The notes beneath the pieces are model-generated. The model made no database searches and was not told where the DNA came from. It was given only the letters and a program-made list of their open reading frames with translations. A DNA stretch of 64,000 nt from JAAYEA01 sp012689325 (GTDB taxonomy: Bacteria; Chloroflexota; Anaerolineae; JAAYEA01): positions 29,569-93,568 of the forward strand of contig DAITVZ010000008.1 of the NCBI GenBank assembly GCA_036841525.1, written 5' to 3'. The position numbers were made by a program, and so were the translations under genes. Positions within the stretch are counted from its first letter, which is position 1, and the number at the start of each line of letters is the position of its first letter. This document shows positions 24,838-33,120 of this stretch, piece by piece.

Positions 24838-25149
24838 ATGTCTGAACCGACCGGTCTGAATGCCAAGATGGCCGAGGTCCGCGCGCTGACCGACGCCAAG
24901 GGCTTTTCCTCCAGCCAGGAGCGGATCTGGGAGATGCTGGCCCTGATCCACACCGAAGTCTCGGAGGCCACCGATGCGTACAAAAAGGGCGAGGGGATGG
25001 AAAAGGTCGGGGAAGAGCTGATCGATGCCATCATTCGCATCCTGCACCTGCTCTCGGCGCTGGAGCTGGACGCGGACCAGCTTTTCGAGGACAAAATGGA
25101 CGTCAATTGGAAGCGCCCGCACAAGTACGGCACGGCCCGCGGCGGCTAA
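24838..25149 (+). CDS. MazG-like nucleotide pyrophosphohydrolase
   Basis: 103 residues, GAGGAGG ribosome site. The all-alpha NTP pyrophosphatase fold is suggested by 'IHTEVSEATDAYKKG' and 'EELIDAIIRILHL', which supply the acidic metal-binding residues of the E-x-x-E/E-x-x-D type. Members hydrolyse NTPs or dNTPs to NMP and PPi and clean aberrant nucleotides. It pairs with deoC 22 bases downstream, consistent with nucleotide turnover. Confidence 0.85.
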   Translation: MSEPTGLNAKMAEVRALTDAKGFSSSQERIWEMLALIHTEVSEATDAYKKGEGMEKVGEELIDAIIRILHLLSALELDADQLFEDKMDVNWKRPHKYGTARGG

Positions 25150-25171
25150 CGGGCGCGCGAGGAGGTTGCAC

Positions 25172-25867
25172 ATGGCCCTGATCGATGTGGATAAACTGAC
25201 GGCGGCCCAGATCGCCAAGACTATCGACCACACGCTGCTCAAGCCGGAGGCGACTCCGGCGCAGGTGGACCAGATCTGCGACGAGGCCATCGCCCACGGC
25301 TTTGCGGCGGTATGCGTGAACCCCTGCAACGTCCGCCAGGTGGCGCAGCGCCTGGCTGGCTCCGGCGTGCACGTGGCCTCCGTGGCTGGCTTTCCCCTGG
25401 GCGCCGCCTTGCCCCAGGTGAAAGCCTACGAGACAGAGCAGGCCTTGCTGGATGGCGCGGACGAGATCGACATGGTGATCAACGTCGGCGCGCTCAAGGC
25501 GGGCGATGACGCCCTGGTGCAGCGCGACATCGCGGCGGTGGTCGCCGCCGCCCACCGGCGCGGGGCGGCCTGCAAGGTGATCATCGAGGCCGCGCTGCTC
25601 ACCGACGAGGAAAAGGTGCGCGCCTGCCAGCTCGCCAAGGCCGCGGGCGCCGACTATGTCAAGACCTCCACCGGCTTTGGCCCTGGCGGGGCGACGGCGG
25701 AGGATGTGGCCCTGATGCGCCGGACCGTGGGGCCCGAGATGGGCGTCAAGGCCGCGGGGGGCATCCGCACCCTGGCGCAGGCCAAGGCCATGATCGCCGC
25801 GGGAGCCACGCGCATCGGCGCCAGCGCCGGCGTCAAGATCATCCAAGAGGTCCAGCAGTCCAGCTAA
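25172..25867 (+). CDS. deoC: Deoxyribose-phosphate aldolase
   Basis: 231 residues; ATG follows GAGGAGG. Class I aldolase TIM barrel with 'TIDHTLLKPEAT', Schiff-base Lys in 'DYVKTSTGFGPGG', and the second Lys in 'GVKAAGGIRTLAQA'. It splits 2-deoxyribose-5-phosphate into glyceraldehyde-3-phosphate and acetaldehyde during deoxynucleoside catabolism. All catalytic residues are present and the length is normal for the short bacterial type. Confidence 0.96.
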   Translation: MALIDVDKLTAAQIAKTIDHTLLKPEATPAQVDQICDEAIAHGFAAVCVNPCNVRQVAQRLAGSGVHVASVAGFPLGAALPQVKAYETEQALLDGADEIDMVINVGALKAGDDALVQRDIAAVVAAAHRRGAACKVIIEAALLTDEEKVRACQLAKAAGADYVKTSTGFGPGGATAEDVALMRRTVGPEMGVKAAGGIRTLAQAKAMIAAGATRIGASAGVKIIQEVQQSS

Positions 25868-25892
25868 CCACGGCGCATTGCGCGGGCGAACC

Positions 25893-27722
25893 ATGACCAA
25901 AGCATATCCCGAATTCGAGATCAGGATCGGCCCCGAGCTGGGCGAAGGCCACCCCTTCATCGCCCAGGGCCCGGATCAACAGCCGGGCGTGCTGGGCTAT
26001 TTCGCGTCGCCTTTCGCGCGGGAGGAGGTGGATACGCTCCTCTCCGCCCTGATGGCCGGGTGCGCCGCCCCCGCCAACGGCCAGGCCACGCTGCTGGAGC
26101 GCGTGGGCGGCGCGCTTTACCAGGCGCTGTTCGACCAGCCCGCGAGACAGCTCTATGACCGTTGCCTGGCCAGCGCGGGAGGCCGGCTGCGCCTCAAGCT
26201 GACCACCACCGAGCCGGCGCTGGCTTGCCTGCCCTGGGAATACCTGCACGACGGGCAGCGCTTCCTGGGGATGGACCTGGAGACCCCCATCGTGCGCGGG
26301 GTCATCACCCGGCCCTGGCCCAACCAGCCAGCCCGCCCGCTGCGCCTGCTCATCCTCGGCTCGAGCCCACTGGACCAGGCGCCGCTGGAGATCGCCCGCG
26401 AGCACGACCTGATCCAGCGCGAGCTGGCCAAGTTGGCCAGCCAGGGGCAGATGGTCGTCAAGCGGCTGGACGGGCAGCGCATCGTCGCCGACCTGCCGCA
26501 GCTCTTGCTCGAGTTCGCGCCCCACGTCCTGCATTTTGCCGGGCACGGCAACCTGGAGGGCATCCTGCTGGAAGACGAGCGCGGAAACAGCCGCCCCCTC
26601 ACCGGGGCCAGCCTGCGCGACCTGTTGGGCAACATCAAGTCTTTGCAGTTGGTGGTCTTGAACGCGTGCCAGGCAGGCGGCGTCGGGGGCGCCCGGGACC
26701 GGCTGAGCGTGGCCGCGCGGCTGGTCCAATTGGGCCTGCCCATGGCCGTGGGCATGCAGTTCCCCATCTCGGACGCGGCGGCGCTGGCCTTTTCGGAGGG
26801 CTTTTACGAGGCCCTGGCCCAGCGACTGCCCCTGGAGGCGGCCGCCGTTTGGGCGCGCGTGCGGATCAGCTATTACCTCTCCCTGCAGAGCGGGCAGACC
26901 TACGAGTGGGGCACCCCGGTCATTTATAGCCCGGCCGCGCCCTGGCGCATCGATTGGCGCCAGGTGATGGCGCGGGCCACGCAACAGCGCGCCCAGCGCC
27001 AGCGCGCCACGCTGCCCGCCCACATCTTGGGGCGCGACGGCAAAGCAATGCGCCTGATCCCCGCGGGCAACTTTATCATGGGCACGGACCACGGCCCCGA
27101 AGACGAGCGTCCCCAACACCAGGTACCCTTGCCCGCCTACTGGATGGACGTGCAGCCAGTGACCAACGCCGAGTACGCCCAGTTCGTGCAGGCCACCGGC
27201 CGCAAAGCCCCGCCGCACTGGCCGGACGGCGAGTACCCGCCCGAAAAGATGGACCACCCGGTGGTCAACGTGAGCTGGGAGGATGCCCAGGCCTATGCGC
27301 GCTGGGCGGGCAAGCGGCTGCCCACCGAGGCCGAGTGGGAAAAGGCCGCGCGCGGGACCGATGGCCGCGCCTGGCCGTGGGGGCCAACCTTCCACCCCAG
27401 CCGCTGCAACAGCCGCGAGTCGGGCAGCGGGGACACCTCCCCGGTGGGTAGCCATTCCCCCCAGGGCGATAGCCCCTACGGCTTGGCCGACATGGCTGGC
27501 AACGTCTGGGAATGGACGGCGGACCTCTACCGCCCGTACCCAGGCAGCACCTATGCCTGCGCCAGCTATGCGGAGCCCAACCGCGTGCTGCGCGGCGGCT
27601 CCTGGAGCTATGGGCGAGACTATGCGCGGTGCGCGGCGCGCACCTGCGACTATCCGGATTTCATCTTTGCGAGCTATGGATTCCGCTGCGTCATCGACGT
27701 CAAGATGTACCTGCCGGGATAA
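25893..27722 (+). CDS. CHAT caspase-like protease fused to FGE/SUMF1-like domain
   Basis: 609 residues; ATG 25893 chosen over a TTG at 25878, neither having a strong ribosome site. Residues ~1-350 form a CHAT (caspase HetF-associated) domain with the dyad His218 in 'VLHFAGHGN' and Cys259 in 'VVLNACQAGG', both intact. Residues ~386-605 form a formylglycine-generating-enzyme-like domain ('MRLIPAGNFIMG', 'VSWEDAQAYARWAGKRLPTE', 'GNVWEWTAD', 'RGGSWSYGRDYARC', 'YGFRC'). The two copper-binding Cys of true FGEs are missing in the RGGSW segment (residues 567-583), so this half is probably a binding module. CHAT-FGE architectures occur in bacterial conflict and cell-death-type systems. Here it stands alone, without an obvious sensor partner. 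Confidence 0.85.
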   Translation: MTKAYPEFEIRIGPELGEGHPFIAQGPDQQPGVLGYFASPFAREEVDTLLSALMAGCAAPANGQATLLERVGGALYQALFDQPARQLYDRCLASAGGRLRLKLTTTEPALACLPWEYLHDGQRFLGMDLETPIVRGVITRPWPNQPARPLRLLILGSSPLDQAPLEIAREHDLIQRELAKLASQGQMVVKRLDGQRIVADLPQLLLEFAPHVLHFAGHGNLEGILLEDERGNSRPLTGASLRDLLGNIKSLQLVVLNACQAGGVGGARDRLSVAARLVQLGLPMAVGMQFPISDAAALAFSEGFYEALAQRLPLEAAAVWARVRISYYLSLQSGQTYEWGTPVIYSPAAPWRIDWRQVMARATQQRAQRQRATLPAHILGRDGKAMRLIPAGNFIMGTDHGPEDERPQHQVPLPAYWMDVQPVTNAEYAQFVQATGRKAPPHWPDGEYPPEKMDHPVVNVSWEDAQAYARWAGKRLPTEAEWEKAARGTDGRAWPWGPTFHPSRCNSRESGSGDTSPVGSHSPQGDSPYGLADMAGNVWEWTADLYRPYPGSTYACASYAEPNRVLRGGSWSYGRDYARCAARTCDYPDFIFASYGFRCVIDVKMYLPG

Positions 27723-27742
27723 GGGCCACATTGGGAGGAACC

Positions 27743-28462
27743 TTGAGCGACGAGAGCATCGAGCGGCAACTGCGCCAGGAGATGGTCCTGGTGGGCAAGC
27801 TGCTGCACCAGAAGGGGTACGTCGCCGCCACCGACGGCAACATCTCGGTGCGGTGGGGCGAGGATCGGGTGATGGTCACGCCTAGCGGCATGAGCAAGGG
27901 CTTTATGTCGCCAGACGAGATGATCGTCACCGACCTGGAAGGGCGGGTTTTGTCCGGCGAGGGAAGGGGCGCCGCCAAGCCCTCCTCCGAGTTCCCGTTG
28001 CACCTGCAAGCCTACCGGCAGCGCCCCGACATCCGCGCCGTGGTCCACGCCCATCCGCCGGTGGCCATCGCTTGCAGCGTCGCAGGCTTTTCGCTCGAGA
28101 TGTGCGTGATCCCCGAGGTGGTGGTGACCCTCGGCTCCATCCCTACCACGCCCTACGCCACGCCGGGGACGCCAGAGGGCGCCGAGGTCATCCGCGACCT
28201 GATCCGAACCCGCGACGCCCTGCTGCTGGACCACCATGGCGTGGTGGCGGTCGGCGCCAGCGCCATGGACGCGTACCTCAAGCTGGAAAAGGTCGAACAC
28301 GCCGCGCAAATCATCCTGACGGCGCGGCAATTGGGGCGGGTGACGCCCCTCACGCCCGCGCAGGTGGACAAGCTGATCGAGATCCGCCGCCGGCATGGCC
28401 TGCTGCGCGAGGGAGACGAGGAGGCCCTGCGCCGCCTCGCCGCGCAGCCGACACCCTTTTAG
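27743..28462 (+). CDS. Class II aldolase (fuculose/ribulose-phosphate aldolase-like)
   Basis: 239 residues; the TTG at 27743 has GGGAGG at good spacing and no better in-frame start is near. Zinc His ligands sit in 'VVHAHPPVA' and 'LLDHHGVVAVG', and the catalytic Glu in 'KPSSEFPLHL'. The substrate-phosphate region 'TDGNISVRW' is typical. It cleaves a ketose- or deoxy-ribose-type phosphate into DHAP plus an aldehyde; the sugar cannot be read. 20 bases after the CHAT-FGE stop, so probably cotranscribed. Confidence 0.88.
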   Translation: MSDESIERQLRQEMVLVGKLLHQKGYVAATDGNISVRWGEDRVMVTPSGMSKGFMSPDEMIVTDLEGRVLSGEGRGAAKPSSEFPLHLQAYRQRPDIRAVVHAHPPVAIACSVAGFSLEMCVIPEVVVTLGSIPTTPYATPGTPEGAEVIRDLIRTRDALLLDHHGVVAVGASAMDAYLKLEKVEHAAQIILTARQLGRVTPLTPAQVDKLIEIRRRHGLLREGDEEALRRLAAQPTPF

Positions 28463-28514
28463 CCAAGCCCCCATGCCGCGAGCGCGATAAGCCATACACG
28501 ATAGGCGATACGCC

Positions 28515-29303
28515 ATGGTTGACAAGGAAAGGCTATACCGCACCGAGGCCGTCGTGCTCAAGTACGCCGATTTCGGCGAGGCGGATCGCCTGCTCACGCT
28601 CTACACCCCGCTCATGGGCAAGCTGCGCGCCATCGCCAAGGGCGTCCGCAAGACCACCAGCCGCAAGAGCGGCCACCTGGAGCCTTTTATGCGCACTCGG
28701 CTGCTGCTCGCCCGCGGCCGCGACCTGGACATCATCTCCCAGGCCGAGGTGGTGGAGCCCTATCAGGCGCTGCGCACGGATCTGTGGCGCCTGGGCTATG
28801 CCTCCTACCTCTGCGAGCTGCTGGACAGCTTTGCCCAGGAGGAGGAAGAGAACGAGCCTGTCTATACGCTCCTGATCAACGCCCTGGGCTGGATCAGCAC
28901 CGACACCGACCTGGACCTGCCCACCCGCTATTACGAGCTCTGCCTTTTGAGCTACACCGGCTACCGCCCGCAGCTCTTCCGCTGCCTGCAGTGCGACCAC
29001 GAGATCCGGCCGGAGCGCAACTATTTCAGCCCCAGCGAGGGCGGCCTCCTCTGTCCATCCTGCGGCGCGGGCCGGGCTGACGCGCTCCCCATCGCGCTCA
29101 ACCCGCTCAAGGTGCTGCGCTTCCTGCAGAGCAACGACTATGCCGCCTGCCGCCGGGTGCGCATCAGCGCCGAAACCCACCGCGAGATGGAGCGGATCTT
29201 GCAGGCCTATATCGCCTACCACCTGGAGAAACGGCTCAAATCCACCGCGTTCCTCAACCTCTTGCGCAGCTCTCGCCACCTGGCCCCCGTTTGGCGATCC
29301 TAG
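28515..29303 (+). CDS. recO: DNA repair protein RecO
   Basis: 262 residues. N-terminal OB fold ('YRTEAVVLKYADFGEADRLLTLY' in part, 'AKGVRKTTSR'), helical middle, and a C4 zinc finger (CLQCDHE...CPSCGAG). RecO binds ssDNA and, with RecR, loads RecA at gaps in the RecFOR pathway. The short gap before the gene contains imperfect CGATA-containing repeats but no clear promoter. Confidence 0.94.
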   Translation: MVDKERLYRTEAVVLKYADFGEADRLLTLYTPLMGKLRAIAKGVRKTTSRKSGHLEPFMRTRLLLARGRDLDIISQAEVVEPYQALRTDLWRLGYASYLCELLDSFAQEEEENEPVYTLLINALGWISTDTDLDLPTRYYELCLLSYTGYRPQLFRCLQCDHEIRPERNYFSPSEGGLLCPSCGAGRADALPIALNPLKVLRFLQSNDYAACRRVRISAETHREMERILQAYIAYHLEKRLKSTAFLNLLRSSRHLAPVWRS

Positions 29304-29318
29304 GCGATGGCCTATAAT
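29291..29318 (+). promoter_or_regulatory. Promoter upstream of the coiled-coil membrane protein
   Basis: -35 TTGGCG (29291-29296, overlapping the recO end), 16-base spacer, perfect -10 TATAAT (29313-29318). Confidence 0.65.
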
Positions 29319-29358
29319 GTTCGAAATGAGGGGCAATCCTATCCGCTAGGGGGATCAC

Positions 29359-30018
29359 ATGAACATCTGGGATGTTCTGCTCGATACGCGCGTCCTTGTG
29401 ACGTTTATCATCTGCGCCATCTTGGGCGGGGTGGCCGTATGGGCGGCCGTCACCGCCACCAAGCGCCGCTATGACAAAAGCCTGACCGACCAGCGCCGCC
29501 AGCAAGAAGAGGCCGTCTCGCGCATCCTGGACTCGTTCTCCAAGAGCAAGGACGAGATCATCGCCGACTATGAGGCCCAGCTCCGCGAGCAACGCCAGCA
29601 GGCCAGCGCGCAAGACAAAGAGATCAAGCGCCTCAAGGACCGAGTGGCGCAGGGCGGCCTGCTGGGCATGTTCGGCGGCGGCCAGCGCGAGGTGATCAGC
29701 TCGCTCCTCTTGGAGAACGAGCAGCTGCACGAGCTGGTGACCGAGAAACAGCAACAGATCCGCGACCTGGTGGGGGATCTGACCGGCAAGCTGCTGGATC
29801 GCCTGGATGAGCAGGTGCGGGACAACGCCCAGGCCATCCGCTACAAGCAAGTGCTCCTCTCGGGGTTCCTGCAGCAAGAAGAGGCGCGCAAGCTATTGGA
29901 TCGCTTCCTGGCCGAGGGGCGGTTGAGCTCCGCCGAGCACCCGCCCTTGCTGGCTGAGGCGCAGGCGCCCGCGGCTCCTGAGGCCGCCCCCGAGACCAAG
30001 CCGCCATCGGAAGCGTGA
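29359..30018 (+). CDS. Membrane-anchored coiled-coil protein, unknown function
   Basis: 219 residues, AGGGGGAT ribosome site. One N-terminal transmembrane segment (about residues 11-32), then a long charged heptad-rich coiled coil (~40-190, many Gln/Glu/Lys/Arg with a 'GGLLGMFGGGQ' break near residue 100), ending in an Ala/Pro/Glu tail. No catalytic motif and no family recognised. Single-anchor coiled coils often scaffold envelope or division complexes, but nothing here proves that. It has its own promoter and is followed after 47 bases by the M20 gene. Confidence 0.7.
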   Translation: MNIWDVLLDTRVLVTFIICAILGGVAVWAAVTATKRRYDKSLTDQRRQQEEAVSRILDSFSKSKDEIIADYEAQLREQRQQASAQDKEIKRLKDRVAQGGLLGMFGGGQREVISSLLLENEQLHELVTEKQQQIRDLVGDLTGKLLDRLDEQVRDNAQAIRYKQVLLSGFLQQEEARKLLDRFLAEGRLSSAEHPPLLAEAQAPAAPEAAPETKPPSEA

Positions 30019-30065
30019 CCCCGCCTGACCGGCATTTTGTGGATCGAAGAGGAGGAGAGACGCCA

Positions 30066-31250
30066 ATGTACGAGCGGGCACTGGCTATCCAGGAGCGCCT
30101 GGTGGCCCTCCGGCGCGACATCCATCAGCATCCCGAGCTGGGCTTTCGCGAGACGCGCACCGCCCAGTTGGTAGCGGACACGCTCCGCGAGCTGGGCGTC
30201 CGCGCGCGCACCGGCGTGGGCAAGACCGGCGTGGTCGGCTACCTCGGCGAGGGCTCGCCGGTGGTCGCCCTGCGCGCCGATATGGACGCCCTGCCGCTGC
30301 AAGAGGTGAATCAGGTCCCCTACGCCTCCCAGGTGCCCGGCCTGATGCACGCCTGCGGCCACGATGCCCATACCGCCATCCTCTTGGGCGTGGCCATGCT
30401 GCTGCGCGACCTCCAGTTGCCGGGCCAGGTGCGCCTCCTTTTCCAGCCTTGCGAAGAGAGCGCGGATAAGGAGGGCAAAAGCGGCGCCGAGCGCATGATC
30501 GAGGACGGAGCCATGAAGGGCGTGGACGCGGTGCTTTCGCTGCACGTCGGCTCCTCGCTGCCCACCGGCTACTTTGAGGTGGAGGCAGGCACCAACTCGG
30601 CGGCGGTGGACACCTTCTTTGCCACCATCGTTGGCCAGGGCTGCCACGGCGCCTACCCGCAGCGCGGCACCGACCCGATCTTTATCACCGCCCAGGTGAT
30701 CAATGCCCTCAACGGCATCGTCTCGCGCCGGATCAACCCCTTCCAGCCGGCGGTGATCTCTATCGGCAGCATCCACGCCGGCGTCGCACCCAACGTCATC
30801 CCGCAGCAAGTGGAGCTGAACGGCACCATCCGCAGCCTGAGCGAGGAGGTGCGCGCGCAACTGCACAGCGAGCTGGCGCGGGCCTTTGGCGTGGCGGATG
30901 CGCTGGGCGCCACCCACGCGCTGCGCATCGAAAAGGGCGTGCCTTCCGTGGTGAACGATGGGCAGGTGGTGGCCGTCATGCGCCAGGTGGTCGCCGACCT
31001 CTTTGGAGCCGACAAGCTGCTGCCGCGGGTGCAGGGGATGGGCGCCGAGGACTTTTCGCTGCTGGCGGAGGCCGCACCGGGCGCCATGTTCCGCCTGGGC
31101 ACGATGCCCGGCACAGAGGAACGCCTGGGGCACAGCGACACCTTTGACCTCGACGAGAGCGCCCTGGCTTACGGCGCGGCCATCCTGGCCGAGACCGCGC
31201 GCCGCTTCCTCACGGGCGAGGCCCCGCTCCCCCAGCGCCCAGCCGCCTGA
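30066..31250 (+). CDS. M20-family amidohydrolase (N-acyl-amino-acid type)
   Basis: 394 residues; ATG 30066 follows GAGGAGAG. Metal-binding motifs of the M20D group are present: 'ALRADMDALPLQE', 'HACGHDAHTAILLG', 'FQPCEES' and 'GAEDFSLL'. By family it removes acyl groups from amino acids or conjugates (hippuricase/IAA-amino acid hydrolase-like). The N-terminus 'LRRDIHQHPELGF' is typical. No signal peptide, so cytoplasmic. Confidence 0.92.
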   Translation: MYERALAIQERLVALRRDIHQHPELGFRETRTAQLVADTLRELGVRARTGVGKTGVVGYLGEGSPVVALRADMDALPLQEVNQVPYASQVPGLMHACGHDAHTAILLGVAMLLRDLQLPGQVRLLFQPCEESADKEGKSGAERMIEDGAMKGVDAVLSLHVGSSLPTGYFEVEAGTNSAAVDTFFATIVGQGCHGAYPQRGTDPIFITAQVINALNGIVSRRINPFQPAVISIGSIHAGVAPNVIPQQVELNGTIRSLSEEVRAQLHSELARAFGVADALGATHALRIEKGVPSVVNDGQVVAVMRQVVADLFGADKLLPRVQGMGAEDFSLLAEAAPGAMFRLGTMPGTEERLGHSDTFDLDESALAYGAAILAETARRFLTGEAPLPQRPAA

Positions 31251-31273
31251 GCCGGCGCCAGCAAAGAGCCAAT

Positions 31274-31307
31274 AACGCTCCCGCATCGCTCATGACGCGG
31301 GAGCGTT
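31274..31307. terminator. Bidirectional terminator between M20 and THEP1-like genes
   Basis: Perfect 11-bp stem (AACGCTCCCGC/GCGGGAGCGTT), 12-base loop, followed on + by CTATTTCT; the 3' genes on both strands converge here. Confidence 0.75.
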
Positions 31308-31892
31308 CTATTTCTCCGCGACCGGCCTCGCGAATAGCCGATCCACGATCTCGGCGGCCACGTGATCGCGGTTCTGCTCGCTCACCTGGAATTCCAGAAG
31401 CGGCGCGCCTCCGGCGCGCGCCCGGATGGCCTCCAGCAGCGATTCCCGCACCACGAGCAATGTGTGGGGCAGGATGCCCGCCCCCAGTATCTCCACCGCG
31501 CGAACAAAGCCCTGGCCCCGCAGCAGCTCCAGCGGGCCGATCTCGTCCACCAGCAACAGGTCGCAGCCGCCCTCCGCCGCGCGCTCCAGCGCCGCGCAGC
31601 CCCAGCGCAGCACGGTCGGGTCAAAGGTGTATTTGCCGACCGGCAGGCCAGCGCCATCCTGCTCGATCCGCGCCAGGGTGCGGCTGCGGCCGGTGGCTAG
31701 ATCGGTGATCGAGATGCCGACCTTAAGCCCGTCCGGCCCGATGATGGCGGGCGTCAAGAGCCCGTGCACGATATGGCCCCGCTGCCGCGCCAGCGCGATC
31801 ACCTGCTGGCAGACGGTGGTTTTGCCCACGCCGATGCGCCCCGTCACGATGCCATTGACGGACATGGCGGCGCCCGCGGTTTCGGCGGTCAT
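31308..31892 (-). CDS. THEP1-like P-loop nucleoside-triphosphatase
   Basis: 194 residues; ATG 31892 overlaps the AmrS stop (ATGA), which fixes the start, though an internal ATG nine codons on is also possible. Walker A 'TGRIGVGKTT' and Walker B 'LLLVDEIGPLEL' are intact. Similar proteins of the THEP1/NTPase_1 group hydrolyse NTPs in vitro and their role is uncertain. Coupled expression with the radical SAM AmrS hints at a shared function, not demonstrated. Confidence 0.8.
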   Translation of the reverse strand: MTAETAGAAMSVNGIVTGRIGVGKTTVCQQVIALARQRGHIVHGLLTPAIIGPDGLKVGISITDLATGRSRTLARIEQDGAGLPVGKYTFDPTVLRWGCAALERAAEGGCDLLLVDEIGPLELLRGQGFVRAVEILGAGILPHTLLVVRESLLEAIRARAGGAPLLEFQVSEQNRDHVAAEIVDRLFARPVAEK

Positions 31893-32902
31893 AGCCCGAC
31901 CCCGGCGATGGCCGCGCCGCAATGCGGGCACTGGCCCTGACGGACGTGGTTTTCCAGCACGCTAAAGCCGAGCCGGCGGATCACCGTCTGGCCGCAGCCC
32001 GGGCAGCGGGTGTTCTCCCCGCCTTGCCCGGGGATGTTGCCCTCATACACATAATGCAGCCCGGCCTCGCGACCGATCTCGGCGGCGCGGTGCAGGGTGG
32101 CGGGCGGCGTGGCCGGTTTGTCCAGCAAGCGATAAGTGGGGTGAAATCGGCTCACGTGCCAGGGGGTCTCCGGGCCGAGCTCCTGGACGATGAAGGTGGC
32201 CAGCTCGCGCAGCTCGCCCTCCGCGTCGTTCAGCGTGGGGATGATCAGCGTCGTGACCTCCACCCAGACGCCCAGCTCTTTCATCGTCTTGAGGCTATCC
32301 AGCACCGGCTGCAGGCGCGCCCCGCACTGCGCGCGATAGAACTCGTCGCGAAACGCCTTCAGGTCCACGTTGGCCGCGTCCAGCAGCGGGTGGAAGGCGC
32401 GCAGCATCTCGCCGGTCATGTAGCCGTTGGTGACATAGACGTTCTTGAGGCCCTCTTGGTGGGCCAGCGTGGCGACCTCGTAGGTGTACTCGAAGGCGAT
32501 GGTCGGCTCGGTGTAGGTGTAGGCAATGCTGGCGCAGCCATAGCGCTTGGCGGCGGCCACCAGTTGCTCGGGCGACGCGCTCCGCCCGACGATCCGCCCG
32601 TCATCCACGGGCATCTGCGAGATCTCGGCGTTCTGGCAAAAGGTGCAACGGAAATTGCAGCCCACCGTGGCCACGGAAAAGGCTTCCGTCCCCAGCAAAA
32701 AGTGGAACAGCGGCTTCTTTTCGATGGGATCCACCGCCTGCGAGATCACCTGGCCGTAAACCAGCGAGACCAGCTCGCCCTGGCGATTCTGGCGCACCTG
32801 GCAGATGCCCAACTTGTCGGGCGCGATGATGCAGCGGTGGGCGCACAGCGCGCATTGCACCCGCTCGCGGTCCAGCTTGGCGTATAACATGGCTTCGCGC
32901 AT
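31889..32902 (-). CDS. amrS: AmmeMemoRadiSam-system radical SAM protein
   Basis: 337 residues from the ATG at 32902, 9 bases after GGAGGAG; a GTG three codons earlier abuts the ribosome site. Radical SAM 4Fe-4S motif 'CNFRCTFCQN' follows 'SVATVG'. The N-terminal Cys cluster 'CALCAHRC' and C-terminal 'CPGCG'/'CPHCG' pairs are typical. It belongs to the PflA-like AmrS family, normally with Memo-like (AmrB) and AMMECR1 (AmrA) partners, which are not in the window. The system's reaction is unresolved. Strong own promoter. Confidence 0.9.
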   Translation of the reverse strand: MREAMLYAKLDRERVQCALCAHRCIIAPDKLGICQVRQNRQGELVSLVYGQVISQAVDPIEKKPLFHFLLGTEAFSVATVGCNFRCTFCQNAEISQMPVDDGRIVGRSASPEQLVAAAKRYGCASIAYTYTEPTIAFEYTYEVATLAHQEGLKNVYVTNGYMTGEMLRAFHPLLDAANVDLKAFRDEFYRAQCGARLQPVLDSLKTMKELGVWVEVTTLIIPTLNDAEGELRELATFIVQELGPETPWHVSRFHPTYRLLDKPATPPATLHRAAEIGREAGLHYVYEGNIPGQGGENTRCPGCGQTVIRRLGFSVLENHVRQGQCPHCGAAIAGVGL

Positions 32903-32925
32903 CTTGCTCACCTCCTCCCGCTTCG

Positions 32926-32953
32926 ATTATACTCGCCCGGGCGGCGCCGTCAA
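32926..32953 (-). promoter_or_regulatory. Promoter of amrS
   Basis: Minus strand -35 TTGACG (32953-32948), 16-base spacer, perfect -10 TATAAT (32931-32926), 24 bases before the ATG. Confidence 0.75.
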
Positions 32954-32994
32954 TGGCGGCTGGCGCACCAGCCGGCCCGGAGTTGACTAGTTAG

Positions 32995-33023
32995 TTGAAA
33001 AAGCGCTGATTCGGTGGTATAAT
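32995..33023 (+). promoter_or_regulatory. Promoter of the receiver/GAF/PAS kinase gene
   Basis: -35 TTGAAA (32995-33000), 17-base spacer, perfect -10 TATAAT (33018-33023). The leader to the ATG at 33121 is about 90 bases. Confidence 0.7.
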
Positions 33024-33120
33024 GCGGCCCAGCACGAGTTCGCGTTTGTTTCGCGCTATCGAGGCCTCGCCCCAGCGGCCAGGCCAGCGGCATCCTACTC
33101 ACGCAGGCAGGAATGGAAGC

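Noticed and set aside
28470..28514. Short CGATA-containing repeats before recO
   Set aside because: Too short and degenerate to call a repeat element or operator.
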